From: an uncultured Pirellulaceae bacterium
GTDB taxonomy: Bacteria > Planctomycetota > Planctomycetia > Pirellulales > Pirellulaceae
Direction of reading: 5' to 3'
Length of the DNA stretch: 64,000 bases
NCBI GenBank assembly: GCA_937981585.1
Contig: CALJOA010000034.1
Location: 38,427 to 102,426 of the forward strand
Shown: positions 36,748 to 46,978 of the stretch, piece by piece
Numbering within the stretch: position 1 is the first letter of the stretch
Layout of the letters: every line of letters begins with the position of its first letter
Translations under genes and position numbers: made by a program
The notes under the pieces: generated by a model
Told to the model about the DNA's origin: nothing
The model's database searches: none
Seen by the model: only the letters and a program-made list of their open reading frames with translations

Positions 36748-36812
36748 TTAGCCGTTTGGGCGATAGCCCCGGTTGAATCGCCGTCAACCGTGGCTATCGC
36801 CAAAACGGCTAA
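36748..36812. repeat. Palindromic repeat, family C copy 1
   Basis: TTAGCCGTTTGGGCGATAGC / GGCTATCGCC..ACGGCTAA form a long hairpin with arms of about 27 bp. A related element lies at 54670. It sits in the gap after tex and might end that transcript. Confidence 0.85.
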
Positions 36813-36930
36813 CGTCAACATTCGATGTCAACAGCTGATGTTTTTAGTGAGTTTTGAAATTTCGATATTGGGCTGAGCGGCAAGGCGCTATACGCCCACC
36901 TCGCCAGGCGGTTCCAAGAGTAAATAAAAG

Positions 36931-37413
36931 ATGGATTTCGAAGATAAACTTGAGCAAGCGATCCAGCGCGGTCAGGACCGCAACGCGGCCAAAGCCAACG
37001 CGAAAAAAAAGACCGAGCTATCCAAGGAAGCGATTCGCAACCGATACAACGAAATTCGTTTGAACCTTTCCGACCATATCGAAGAGGGACTCAAGAAGAT
37101 CGCCAACCATTTTCCCGGATTCGAGTACGAGACGATTTACGGCTCAAAGGGTTGGGGCGGAGCGTTGTCGCGAAATGATCTTGATCGCGGGCCTGATGGC
37201 AGAGCCGGTTCGTTTTTTAGCCGGGTTGAGATGACGGTGCGACCGCAGAACGAGTTTGATGTGATCAACATTGTTGGTAAAGGCACCATCCGGGACAAAG
37301 AACTGTTCGCCTGGAACCATTTCGACAATATCGCTGACAGCAATCAGGACGAGTTCATCCAGATGATCGACAACTGGCTGTTGCAATTTGCGGAACAGTT
37401 CGCAGCGCGGTGA
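36931..37413 (+). CDS. Cytoplasmic protein of unknown function, 160 residues
   Basis: An acidic/basic helical N-terminus ('MDFEDKLEQAIQRGQDRNAA') leads to a compact domain with 'HIEEGLKKIANHFPGFEYET', 'GWGGALSRNDLDRG' and 'FFSRVEMTVRPQNEFDVINI'. There is no signal or membrane segment. The balanced composition and unopposed frame make it a real gene. It is 119 bp before the DUF1571 gene on the same strand. Family not recognised; likely planctomycete-restricted. Confidence 0.75.
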   Translation: MDFEDKLEQAIQRGQDRNAAKANAKKKTELSKEAIRNRYNEIRLNLSDHIEEGLKKIANHFPGFEYETIYGSKGWGGALSRNDLDRGPDGRAGSFFSRVEMTVRPQNEFDVINIVGKGTIRDKELFAWNHFDNIADSNQDEFIQMIDNWLLQFAEQFAAR

Positions 37414-37532
37414 TGGTCATCGTATTGCTTGCTCTTTGACTTTCGCTTTTTCTCTTGGTCAACCGGGCTTATTCAACCCAGTTGTTGCCAATTACAATGC
37501 CGTGAACCTATGGTTGGCAAAGACTTAAAAGT

Positions 37533-38570
37533 ATGAACGAAATTCAAGATCAAGCGCAACACATGGGGCCCCCTGGCTTTGGCAACGACGAAGCAAAATC
37601 GTTGTCACTTGGAGGTTGCGTGCTTCGCGCCGTTACCATTCTGCTTGCCTTGGGAGTGGCCGCCTATTTTGTTGAAGCGTGGATTGCCCAAGAGGTTGAT
37701 CCGAACAAGACCAAGCCGGTGGTTATCAATGACACGGGTAAATCTGCGGAGAAATCTCCTGAGGATCCTGAGGTCAAATTGCCAGAGGGCGCGATCACGG
37801 CCACGATCAATCAACGGATGATCGATGAAGCGAAGCATCCATTTGAACCGTTGATGAGAATCGCGAAACTGAGCATTGAAGAGATTGATGCCAACTACCG
37901 CGACTACACAGCGACACTGGTCAGTCAGGTCCGTGTCGACGACAAGCTGCAGGAAGAGAAGTACATCTTCTGCAAGATTCTCCATGCAGAAGCCGCGCCT
38001 GATTCGGATCTTGAGCAGCCTCAGATCCCGTTTTCGGTTTACACCAAATTCCTCGCACCCAGAGCCAGCGTTGGCCAGGAAGCGATTTGGGTTCAGGGCC
38101 AAAATGATGGAAAAATCATCGCCCATCCAACCGGACTGCTCAATATCAAACGTGTTCCGTTAGACCCCGATGGCCCATTGGCGATGGAAGGCAACCGCTA
38201 TCCGATTTACATGATCGGGTTTCGCAACCTGTTGGTCAAAATGGTCGAGCTTGGTCAGAAAGACATGGAGCACGGCGAATGCATCGTTTCGATTAAGCGA
38301 GAGGTCGAGATCAATGATCGGCTGTGTACGACGCTTGAGGCAGTTCATCCAGCTCCGCGCGAACATTTCGATTTTCATATCGCAAGGATCTATATCGACG
38401 ACGAGCTGAATATCCCGATCGCTTACGAGGGGTTTCTTTGGCCCGAGAAAGAGGGTGGCAAGCCGGTTCTGCTGGAGCGATACGTTTATACCGAACTCAA
38501 ACTCAATGTTGGACTGACGGCTGACGACTTTGATCCGGGCAATGAAGAGTACGACTTTCCGGCGTGGTAG
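37533..38570 (+). CDS. DUF1571 protein, membrane-anchored
   Basis: 345 residues with one N-terminal membrane helix ('VLRAVTILLALGVAAYFVEA', about 30-49), a short Pro/Lys linker and a periplasmic domain that matches the DUF1571 pattern: 'IANYRDYTATLVSQVRVDDK'-like 'DANYRDYTATLVSQ', 'EEKYIFCKILHAE', 'FSVYTKFLAPRASVGQEAIW' and 'ARIYIDDELNIPIAYEGFLW'. DUF1571 resembles LolA/outer-membrane lipoprotein-sorting folds, but no function is established. Normal length for the family. Confidence 0.85.
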   Translation: MNEIQDQAQHMGPPGFGNDEAKSLSLGGCVLRAVTILLALGVAAYFVEAWIAQEVDPNKTKPVVINDTGKSAEKSPEDPEVKLPEGAITATINQRMIDEAKHPFEPLMRIAKLSIEEIDANYRDYTATLVSQVRVDDKLQEEKYIFCKILHAEAAPDSDLEQPQIPFSVYTKFLAPRASVGQEAIWVQGQNDGKIIAHPTGLLNIKRVPLDPDGPLAMEGNRYPIYMIGFRNLLVKMVELGQKDMEHGECIVSIKREVEINDRLCTTLEAVHPAPREHFDFHIARIYIDDELNIPIAYEGFLWPEKEGGKPVLLERYVYTELKLNVGLTADDFDPGNEEYDFPAW

Positions 38571-38727
38571 CGGCGTTTAGGCCGACAAGAAGATGCTTAA
38601 ACCTCGAAAGCAGTTGAAGAGGTGACCCGAGGTGATCTATTGGGAGCCACGACGCCTGCTGCTGATCCAGCGGGCGACGATCCGTTTGGGATATAACCGC
38701 CGGGACGACAGCGTATGTGATTCAAAT

Positions 38728-38759
38728 AGCCCGCTCTCCAAATGAGAGTAGGCTTTTTT
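38728..38759 (+). terminator. Rho-independent terminator
   Basis: AGCC..CTCTC-CAAAT-GAGAG..GGCT forms a hairpin with a 2x2 internal mismatch, followed by TTTTTT. It lies about 160 bp after the DUF1571 stop codon and just before the convergent DUF4190-like gene. Confidence 0.75.
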
Positions 38760-38772
38760 GCAATCTCGTTTC

Positions 38773-39597
38773 TTAATCTGGCGAAAAGTTCGGTTGATTC
38801 TCCGGTTGTCCTTCGGCTGGGTCCTGAGCAAAAAAGTTGTTTAGAACTTCTTTAGAGCCGGAAGTCAGGAAAGGATCCTCGGAATCGGCTTTGCCTGTCA
38901 GCACCGAGCCGTAAAGAAGAAGCCCACGAAGTCCGATTCCCATTCTGGCGTCTTGAGGTAACTGAGAATTTTCAACGGCATTGCATCCGCTGGCCCACGC
39001 GAACTGATCCAACGCGTCTTTGGCGCTGTCTTCGTATTTTCGATACTGCGGAACTTTGACCAGAAAGCAAACGCTATCCTTGTTCAATTGGCAGTAGACC
39101 TTGCAAGTATCGTCCAGTTCCTTGTCGGCGTCCGATCCGCCATCCTCCACGATCGCCGCATTTATCGCTGCGGATAATACTATCGAGAAATCACTCGCCA
39201 AAGCGGTGGCTTGAGGCGAGTTGCCGCTGGCAATCGCATCGGCGGAGGAAAGCTTTAGATTGGCCTGATCCAATCCGCTCATGTTTCGATTTGCCTGGGC
39301 AGCGTTACCGAAATCAGGCGGATTAAAATACATGGGAGCCAGATAGAGACTAAGCGGAAAAAAAATGTAACCCAAAACCAATCCGGTAATCGCTTGCCAA
39401 CGACCGAACAGCGTTCCGTTGCTTCGTTTGATTTTCACAAGCGCGACATGGCCAAGAATAATGGCCAATAGCGAAGTCAAGATCGTAGGAAGGCAACTGC
39501 ACAGGACTACGGGAGACATTAGGCCCAGTACAAAACTGGTCACCGCTGAAACTGACGTCTGGGTAGTTAGCCGCTGAGAATCTGGATTGAGTGACAT
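38773..39597 (-). CDS. DUF4190-like membrane protein
   Basis: 274 residues. The N-terminal third matches DUF4190: 'SVSAVTSFVLGLMSPVVLCS', 'SLLAIILGHVALVKIKRSNG' and 'GRWQAITGLVLGYIFFPLSL', three membrane segments with the GHxAL-x2-I pattern. The remaining part is an exported or cytosolic domain with Cys residues ('DDTCKVYCQLNKDSVCFLV') that could form a disulfide. It is the last gene of a possible three-gene minus-strand unit with the WD40 and TPR-C39 genes (103 bp gap). Confidence 0.8.
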   Translation of the reverse strand: MSLNPDSQRLTTQTSVSAVTSFVLGLMSPVVLCSCLPTILTSLLAIILGHVALVKIKRSNGTLFGRWQAITGLVLGYIFFPLSLYLAPMYFNPPDFGNAAQANRNMSGLDQANLKLSSADAIASGNSPQATALASDFSIVLSAAINAAIVEDGGSDADKELDDTCKVYCQLNKDSVCFLVKVPQYRKYEDSAKDALDQFAWASGCNAVENSQLPQDARMGIGLRGLLLYGSVLTGKADSEDPFLTSGSKEVLNNFFAQDPAEGQPENQPNFSPD

Positions 39598-39700
39598 TTA
39601 TTTATGTTGTTTACGGTTTGATTGATGCGCCAAACAGTCGTCTCACGTTTGTAGCTGGCGGGCGAAGCCGATCAGTTTCGCTGGATGATCGCGGAATCAA

Positions 39701-41533
39701 CTAATCCTCGTCGAGCTTGAATACAAAGATGTCATCTCGTGCCCCTCCTTGAGTGACGGCAACCAGCGAACCATCGGGTGAGGCTTCAATTTTTTGGATG
39801 TAGGGAACATCAGGGACTGACCAGACTTTGAGCAGTTCCTGAGAAGTCAGATTCCAGAGATAGAACATCCTGTTTCCGCCGACCAAAATCTTCTCGTCAT
39901 TGACATTTGCGATCGTCCATTGAACTCCGCTACTTTTAAGTCGGTAAAGTTCTTCTTTCTCATCGAGCTTGTGTGCTTCAACACCACCGCCAGCCGAACC
40001 GAGCATTCGCGTTCCGTCTCCGCTGTATGATGCGTGCTGGCCCATGTGAAACGGAAACTCGCCATCCTTCAAAACTTCGCCATCAGCAAAACTATGTTCG
40101 CTCCATTTTTTTGAGCCTGCCAACGTGATGGAGTTGCGCTTCGAATCGACGTGAAATGTCAGGAGCTTGGTTCCAAAATCTTCGATCTTCTTAATGCAGG
40201 ATTCTTCATTCACATCCCAAAAACAGACACCATGCTTTCGGTCGAAAGACATCAAATGAGTGCCTTCCGAATTAAACGCCAAATAGGTGATGCTGGAATT
40301 GTGCCCGCCATACGATTGGACGGATTTTGGTTTTCCACGTGACAGGTCATACAACTCGATGATTCCTTGATCGCCGCCCACCGCCAGCATGGAACCATCG
40401 TCCGAAAGACTCACGGTGCTGAATCGGTCGATCGCACCAAGCTTCTTCGTCGAACTGACAACGCGTCCCTTTTTACTGTCAAAGACGATAAAGTTGTCCG
40501 GTGTGGTCGCGTACAACATTCCCTCGTTGGAAATCGCGAGACCTTTGGCGCCCCATCCTTCGACCTTCATTTGGGACATCAAACCATCCAGTGGTTTTTC
40601 CTTGGCAGCGAGTTCCATCGCTGCCAGATGCTCCTTGGCCTCGGATTCAATTCGTTTGGCTTCCTCACGGGCCAATTCTCGTTTCTCTCGCTCGATTCTT
40701 TCTTTATCGCGACGAGCTTCCCTTGCCTTATTGGCTATCTCTCTTTCACGGTCACGTATTTCCTTTTCGGCTCTCGCTTTTTCTGCAAGCCGTTTGGCAC
40801 TGAGTTCGGCCGTGGCGCGTTCGGCTTCTTCGGCGCGAATCTCAGCGGGGCTTTTCTTGCGAGATTTGTTTTCCGTAAAACCTGAGTTCCCTGAACGGCT
40901 TGATCCGTTGTCACCAGTCGGAGCGCCGGTATCGATCTCAAACGGATTGACGGGTAACGGATTGACGGGCATCGAATTGTTGTCGGGAACCACCGGGCGG
41001 TCTGCTCGCTCGGGCCGATCGTCGTTGCTTTCTGCTCTAGCCTTTTCGTCCAACTGATTTGCTACGGCACCGACATCATGAACCGCTCTACCGAGAAAGC
41101 TAACGACTGCCAGAAGCAGTGGAAGAATGATTGCCGCCAAGACCGCTGGAATCATCCAGGGATTTGATACGTGACGACTCGCTGGCTCAGGAGACGGATA
41201 ACCTCCCAGGCCAGTGCTTGCCGGGCCAACTGCTGTGGCCCCCGCGCTGCCGCCAATCAAGTATTGGCTGATGTCTTCTCCAGCAGGTTTTGCCTGCACC
41301 AACTCGGCCGTCACTAGTTCCGCTTCGACAGGTTGATCTGTCAAAACTGGGCGGGACATTGTCGGGTTGGGCTGAGACGTCTTTCGGGGAGGAAGACGAT
41401 CCGATGGCGGGCGGGTAGAGTCGCGACCAAGAAAGGCATGGCTGCACTTTTTGCAGCGCATTCGTTTTTCGAGATGCTCTTGCGACACCGAATACTTTTG
41501 ACTGCAACTGGGACACCAAACGGCGACTTTCAT
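39701..41533 (-). CDS. Zinc-finger/transmembrane/coiled-coil/WD40-like protein
   Basis: 610 residues with four parts: an N-terminal MJ0042-type zinc finger ('CPSCSQKYSVSQEHLEKRMR' then CKKC), a membrane helix ('PWMIPAVLAAIILPLLLAVV', about residues 127-146), a long Lys/Glu/Arg coiled coil (about 230-310) and a C-terminal beta-propeller with WD-like blades ('DDGSMLAVGGDQGIIELYDL', 'SITYLAFNSEGTHLMSFDR'). Topology suggests a cytosolic zinc finger and an exported propeller, or the reverse. AGGG precedes ATG 41533. It lies 71 bp downstream of the giant TPR gene. Confidence 0.82.
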   Translation of the reverse strand: MKVAVWCPSCSQKYSVSQEHLEKRMRCKKCSHAFLGRDSTRPPSDRLPPRKTSQPNPTMSRPVLTDQPVEAELVTAELVQAKPAGEDISQYLIGGSAGATAVGPASTGLGGYPSPEPASRHVSNPWMIPAVLAAIILPLLLAVVSFLGRAVHDVGAVANQLDEKARAESNDDRPERADRPVVPDNNSMPVNPLPVNPFEIDTGAPTGDNGSSRSGNSGFTENKSRKKSPAEIRAEEAERATAELSAKRLAEKARAEKEIRDREREIANKAREARRDKERIEREKRELAREEAKRIESEAKEHLAAMELAAKEKPLDGLMSQMKVEGWGAKGLAISNEGMLYATTPDNFIVFDSKKGRVVSSTKKLGAIDRFSTVSLSDDGSMLAVGGDQGIIELYDLSRGKPKSVQSYGGHNSSITYLAFNSEGTHLMSFDRKHGVCFWDVNEESCIKKIEDFGTKLLTFHVDSKRNSITLAGSKKWSEHSFADGEVLKDGEFPFHMGQHASYSGDGTRMLGSAGGGVEAHKLDEKEELYRLKSSGVQWTIANVNDEKILVGGNRMFYLWNLTSQELLKVWSVPDVPYIQKIEASPDGSLVAVTQGGARDDIFVFKLDED

Positions 41534-41604
41534 GACTTTACTACCCTAAGTGCTAACCCAAGCGAACAACTTGCCTGGCCGAGAACATTCATTCTACCAC
41601 CACA

Positions 41605-44600
41605 TCACTTGGCTTGGAACTTCCACTTCATCGCACGAAACTTCTTTCCGTACAACCTGGCAGCGCCATACTGAACGAGTTTGTAAGCTCGTGTCAAACC
41701 CGGGTTTTTATCCTCTTCATCAATTCCTTCGTACATCGTTTTGAGCTGGGTAGTCACTTCGCCGTAGGGGCGTTGTGTTCCCATATTTTGCAAAACGCAA
41801 ATCACCTGTTCATAGTTGAATTGGAAGTACGAGTTCATCCCCATTGGATCGACGTCGCGAATGTACTCTAGCGCCAGTTCGGGTGACCCGTAAATAATTT
41901 GGTAAAGCGCCGCCAGAACCAAATGCCTACCGGTGCTTGCGTCGGGCTTCAAATTCTTGATCGAATGAATGGAAACCTCGTTCGCTTGGTGGTCCTTCTT
42001 CTGATCCCAAAGCGACATAGCCAGCGCCGAAAGACCCCAAGGAGTTGTGTCCTTGCGGTTGCGCCAATCAGCCATGTAGGTGCAGACTTCGGCGTCCATG
42101 TCACCCATGCAAAGCGCAGAACCAACCCACTCCCACATCTTGGTCGATCCTCGAAGCGCCTGTTCATTCTCTGCCATGAACTTCCGCATCCGCGGATGCT
42201 GCGCGAACTCTTCTGCGGTCGAAGATTCGACCATGAACTTTTGAGCCGCCGACTCCCAAAGCTGTTTTCGATTCTTCAGCGTCTTGATCTTCGTTTCACA
42301 CAGATCCCATTTTCCCATCGACGTGGTCAAGTGCACAAACACGAACCCGACTCCGGGTTTTGCATCAGGCTTGGCAATTTCCCTGGTAAGGAACTCAAGC
42401 GTTTCATCGGTCCAGCCCGCAAGGTACAGCGACTCCACCGCTCCATCGATCGCCGAGGGATCGTCGCCAGGAATTTGACAAAGCTCTTGAAGCTTTTCAA
42501 AAGCAACCTGTTTGTCACCGCTAAGCGCCGCGATTCTGATCTTCTCTGAAAGGACCCACTCAGGTGAAAGGTGCGGCGTAACGAAATCCAGCATCTCCTT
42601 GGCTTCATCCCAATTTTTCTCGTCTACCAACAGATCAAGCAGGCGCCCTGACGCATAATCATAAGTCGGAGCCAAATGGACGGCCTGCGTGAAATGCTCT
42701 TTCGCTTTGTCGAAATTGTCTTTGGCCAACTCACCATCACCGAGGTAGCCCCATGAAACGGCGTTCTGAGGCTGAATGCGAACCATCTCGTTGGCCGACG
42801 CGATGTAGCGATCGACATTTCCCTGATAGCGATACCACTGGGCGAGTTCCTGCCAAGCCCAGTAGTAGTCGGGGTCAACTGCAACAACTTTTTCCATCGA
42901 AGAAATCGCGGCGTCAAAATTTCCGCGCTCTCCTTCGACCCAGGCTGCGCGAGCAACCAGTTCCATCGGCATATCGTTGGCAAGTGCTGCAGGTTGGGCG
43001 GCTGCAAGAGCTTCTTCATACATTCCCATCTGCGAAAACATAATCGACTTGTATGAATGTAGATCAACATCGTGCGGATTGAGGCTGAGACCTTTGTCCA
43101 GCGCCGCAATCGCGTCTTCGACTTGATGAGGCTGATCGAGGGTCAACGCCAGCATCCGCCAGGACTGTGGTTCGTTGGGGCGGGAGTTGGTCAGTTCCGT
43201 GGCAACTTCCACGTCAAAGTCGGGCTTGCCCAACTCGGCGCACCACGATCGAAGCGCCATCCAGCCGAACTCGTAACCAGGTTGCATCCTGACTGCTTTA
43301 GCGACCAGCTGGAGGGCTTCCTCTTTCTCTTCTTGCTGCCACATGACCGAAGCGAGCGAGCCCATGTTGACGACATCTCTGGGCTCGATCCGAAGGTTGG
43401 CCTCGAGTTCCTTTCTGGCTCCCGCAAGGTCGCCCTTTTTCTCAAGGGCTTCGGCGAGCGATCGGGTCAGGTCACCCCACGTCGGATTGATCTCTTTTGC
43501 TTTTCGCATCGCCGCGATCTCGTCATCGATTCGCCCGGCCGAGGCATTGGCCGAAGCCAGTTCCATCCACATTCGCGGAAGCAAAGGAAACTTCTGGGTT
43601 CCCTTGGTGGCCAGCTTGATCGCGTTTTCGTGCTGTTGCATGTCGCTCATTTGGCGGCACACCGCAACCCACGCTTGCCAGCAATCAAGGTTTTGCTTGA
43701 GCGTCTTTTTGAGCGTGTTAAGCAGTTGATTCGAGTCGAGGCAGGTTTGGGCCAACGCGTGATAGGTTAACAATCCTTCGCCAAGTCCGACTTGACGGTT
43801 GAGTTCGGCCAAGATGAACTGAAGCTGCGTTTCGCGTTCGGTTTTTGAATAGCAACAATGAACCAAGCCTGCCATCGCGTACTCGGAGTCGATCGAATGC
43901 TTCAGGACCTCGCGATAATGCTGGATCGCTTTGGCGGTTTCATTGCGGCTTTGGTGCAAGCGCGCTCTTAGGATCGACGTTCCGGCAACGCTCGGCTCAA
44001 CTTCGTGGGCTTTGCTGATGTATTTTTCTGCCAGCTCAAAATCTCGATGCTTCAAATACAAGATCGCTTTTTCCCGTAACGCCCACGCGTCGTCGGGGTG
44101 GTGTTTGAGAAACTCGTCAAGCTCGGCATCGATTTCTTCTTTGGTTCCCTCTTTGACCCAATCCATCAACATCGTCCGAAGCGGATACGAGTAGGGAAAC
44201 TTGTCGACATACTTGCGAAGATGCGCCGTCGCTGCAGTCGAACCTCCGTCATCAGCCAGCAACCCGGTGGCGAATCGATGGGCAACGTAATCCAGCGGAT
44301 CCTTTTCGACGAGTGACATCCACTGCTTGAGCGCGACGGAATTGTTGCCTTGATAGGATGCGATCAACGCGGCGATGCGTGTCCAGTGTTGCGCGTGCGA
44401 GATCGGTTTGGCTTTGGCGAGAAGCTTTTCGGCTTTCTCAAATTTTCCCCAGCGAGCAAAATACTCCGCCGTGTAGAGGAGGAAGTCACCATCGTTTTTG
44501 TGCGTTTGATATGCTTCCTGTAACGTTTTCATTGAGTCCTTGGTCAGCTCCAGCTGATCGTATGCCCAGCACAGCGTGCGGGCCGGAAGACTCGACCGGT

Positions 44601-46611
44601 TTCCAACTCGTTGCACACGATCTTTCAGATAACGCATCGCAGTCGGTGTGTCGTTGGTGACCCTGCAAGCGTAGAAATATTCCTTGGCGCGGTTTTCGTT
44701 TTTATCATCCAGACACGCCGCAAAACGAAGGGCTTCCACGGCCGCGTCTTTTCGTTGCTCTTCAAAATGGATTCCGCCCAACATGCTGTAGGCGGTTGGA
44801 TTTTCGGATTGGTACTTTAGTGATCGGCGCAATAAATAGTCGACCGTATCCTTCTCGCGCGCATCGCCGACCAGTTCGCCGGCGAGCTGCGTCCAGAAAA
44901 CTGGATGGCACTCGGGGTCCGCATTAAACTCGCGCAGAACTGCGATTCGGTCTTCTGCTTTCCCAAGCTCACCCAGGCAAGCCAAACGAGCGACTTTGAG
45001 ATTGACATCTTTGGGGTACTTTTCGATCAAAGCCTCAACCGTAGAAAGCAATTGGGGCAGATCGGAATCGTACCTTGCGACCACCGAATTGGCGTTGAGC
45101 GTCAATCGGTGTTTCGGACTCACTGATTCGAGTTTCTCGACGACCTTGGCAGCGAAGTCTCGTTTGTGTTTCTCAAGTCCAAGCTGCAGTTTGTAGTACA
45201 AGTCGTAAAATTTGGCTTCCGGAAGTTTGATGCCCTCAAGCAATTCAGCTTTCTCGTTGGGAACCAAAGCCATTCCGCACGGCCCCGACGATTCGTAACG
45301 TTCAAGCATTTTATCAGCATTGAATTCGCGCGAGTGGCGGTCGCCGGGATCGCGAATCAGCAGTGAACGCCGATAGTCGTCGTATCCGATAACGGCCTGC
45401 AAGTGGGCTGAGCCTGGTTCGCAAGTCGTCAACGTAAATGGGATGCCTTGGTCGATCAACGCTTTGGCAGATTCCCAAGTGACGCGGAATTCGCGTGTTT
45501 GGTAGCCTTGTTCCTCCGCCCATTTTCGCTCACTGTGCGCCGGGGTGCCGTCGTAGCAAATCTCCTCAACGATCTCGAGATGCTCAACGGGCTTTTTCCA
45601 GTAGTTGGCAATCGATGTCAGCGTCGCAGGGGCGCACGTTAGGTGATCCTGCCGGACGAATTCGACTGGCAGGCGGACACGCTTGCCTTTGAAATCCGGG
45701 TCAGTAAGTCGTTCCACCATCGAGTCAAAGAAAGGCGTGTTGGCTTTTTTTGCATGCTCCGCCGCAGCTTTGTGGTTGCCGACGTAGTATTCCATGTCCG
45801 CGTTCATCGCCGAAAGTGACTCAAGGACTTTGGGCGCCATCTTCATCAGCGGAAAGTAAGATTCAACGTTTGAGAACAGCTCTCGAGCTTCATCAAATCG
45901 CTCCAGTTCAAGAAAGAGCGAACCAAGCTGAATTCGCACATCACCTGATTCGATTTTTTGGTTTGCCGCTCGGAGTAGCTCGATCGCTTCGTCGTCGCGT
46001 TGGTCTTGCACCAAACGGTTGGCGAGGTTTTGAACGGCTGGGCGAAACCACGGCTGAAGCTCCATTGCTTTCTCCGCCGAAGCGACGGCTTGTTCGCGGC
46101 GATCCTGCAAATCGAGAATGGTCGAACGCTGGACGTGAAGCCAGGCACGGTCAGGTTGCATTTCGATGGCACGGTCAACCCACTTGTCTGCGTTTTCGAA
46201 ATCGCGAAAGACGGCGTAGAGCATGCCTCGAAGTGCAAACCAATCCGATTGCAACATTTCATCGCCTGTATCGAGGTCCCCAAGTTCTTTCATGCGCTGA
46301 AACGACTTGTAGGCGCCAAACCGACCAAGCATGGCGTAGGTGAAGAAATATTGGACTTCCGGATCATCGGGAAACCTGCGGTGAGCCAGCCGCAGCAATG
46401 TTCTTCCCAATCGAATCGAGCCAACGTGGTTGGAAATCCGCGCGCCTAAAACACGGCTTCGCGCGCCTGTCCATTTTTCCAACGGACCGACTTGCTTGGA
46501 GGCTTCGTATGCTTGAAGGTAAAGTCCTTGGTCGTAAAGTTTGGTTACTTTTTCAAACAGCTCGGGAGAAAGGGTTTCAGTTTCTTGAGGCGTTGCATGA
46601 TCGAGAGGCAT
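41605..46611 (-). CDS. Giant TPR protein with embedded C39-like peptidase domain
   Basis: 1668 residues from ATG 46611 (GGA 8 nt upstream; the track uses TTG 46665). Almost all of it is TPR repeats ('KWVDRAIEMQPDRAWLHVQR', 'AIAALDKGLSLNPHDVDLHS'). At about residues 345-470 sits a papain-like C39 domain with 'RQDHLTCAPATLTSIANYW' (catalytic Cys), 'GSAHLQAVIGYDDYRRSLLI' (His) and 'RDPGDRHSREF' (Asp), so the triad appears complete. No signal peptide. It may cleave or bind a partner recruited by the TPRs; this is inference. First gene of a minus-strand group of three. Confidence 0.88.
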   Translation of the reverse strand: MPLDHATPQETETLSPELFEKVTKLYDQGLYLQAYEASKQVGPLEKWTGARSRVLGARISNHVGSIRLGRTLLRLAHRRFPDDPEVQYFFTYAMLGRFGAYKSFQRMKELGDLDTGDEMLQSDWFALRGMLYAVFRDFENADKWVDRAIEMQPDRAWLHVQRSTILDLQDRREQAVASAEKAMELQPWFRPAVQNLANRLVQDQRDDEAIELLRAANQKIESGDVRIQLGSLFLELERFDEARELFSNVESYFPLMKMAPKVLESLSAMNADMEYYVGNHKAAAEHAKKANTPFFDSMVERLTDPDFKGKRVRLPVEFVRQDHLTCAPATLTSIANYWKKPVEHLEIVEEICYDGTPAHSERKWAEEQGYQTREFRVTWESAKALIDQGIPFTLTTCEPGSAHLQAVIGYDDYRRSLLIRDPGDRHSREFNADKMLERYESSGPCGMALVPNEKAELLEGIKLPEAKFYDLYYKLQLGLEKHKRDFAAKVVEKLESVSPKHRLTLNANSVVARYDSDLPQLLSTVEALIEKYPKDVNLKVARLACLGELGKAEDRIAVLREFNADPECHPVFWTQLAGELVGDAREKDTVDYLLRRSLKYQSENPTAYSMLGGIHFEEQRKDAAVEALRFAACLDDKNENRAKEYFYACRVTNDTPTAMRYLKDRVQRVGNRSSLPARTLCWAYDQLELTKDSMKTLQEAYQTHKNDGDFLLYTAEYFARWGKFEKAEKLLAKAKPISHAQHWTRIAALIASYQGNNSVALKQWMSLVEKDPLDYVAHRFATGLLADDGGSTAATAHLRKYVDKFPYSYPLRTMLMDWVKEGTKEEIDAELDEFLKHHPDDAWALREKAILYLKHRDFELAEKYISKAHEVEPSVAGTSILRARLHQSRNETAKAIQHYREVLKHSIDSEYAMAGLVHCCYSKTERETQLQFILAELNRQVGLGEGLLTYHALAQTCLDSNQLLNTLKKTLKQNLDCWQAWVAVCRQMSDMQQHENAIKLATKGTQKFPLLPRMWMELASANASAGRIDDEIAAMRKAKEINPTWGDLTRSLAEALEKKGDLAGARKELEANLRIEPRDVVNMGSLASVMWQQEEKEEALQLVAKAVRMQPGYEFGWMALRSWCAELGKPDFDVEVATELTNSRPNEPQSWRMLALTLDQPHQVEDAIAALDKGLSLNPHDVDLHSYKSIMFSQMGMYEEALAAAQPAALANDMPMELVARAAWVEGERGNFDAAISSMEKVVAVDPDYYWAWQELAQWYRYQGNVDRYIASANEMVRIQPQNAVSWGYLGDGELAKDNFDKAKEHFTQAVHLAPTYDYASGRLLDLLVDEKNWDEAKEMLDFVTPHLSPEWVLSEKIRIAALSGDKQVAFEKLQELCQIPGDDPSAIDGAVESLYLAGWTDETLEFLTREIAKPDAKPGVGFVFVHLTTSMGKWDLCETKIKTLKNRKQLWESAAQKFMVESSTAEEFAQHPRMRKFMAENEQALRGSTKMWEWVGSALCMGDMDAEVCTYMADWRNRKDTTPWGLSALAMSLWDQKKDHQANEVSIHSIKNLKPDASTGRHLVLAALYQIIYGSPELALEYIRDVDPMGMNSYFQFNYEQVICVLQNMGTQRPYGEVTTQLKTMYEGIDEEDKNPGLTRAYKLVQYGAARLYGKKFRAMKWKFQAK

Positions 46612-46869
46612 CTTTGATTCCGAAGGCAGTTTAGAGGAAAGTGCACCTTTTGCGGGCTCGACCAAGTTAGCAAATTATTGGGGCCGAGTCACTTTTTATG
46701 GACTCAATAGAGACTGAAACTGGCGCGAAAAGTTCGATGGGAGTTTCTTGAAAACTGGCGTTTTGGATGAAGCTATTTGAAGACTGGTATTCCAAAGCCA
46801 TTACTGAAGAGTTTTAGCAAAGGCTCACTGAGCGATTTGGTGATTTGGTGATTTGGAGGCTGGGAGGCT

Positions 46870-46978
<109 letters not shown>

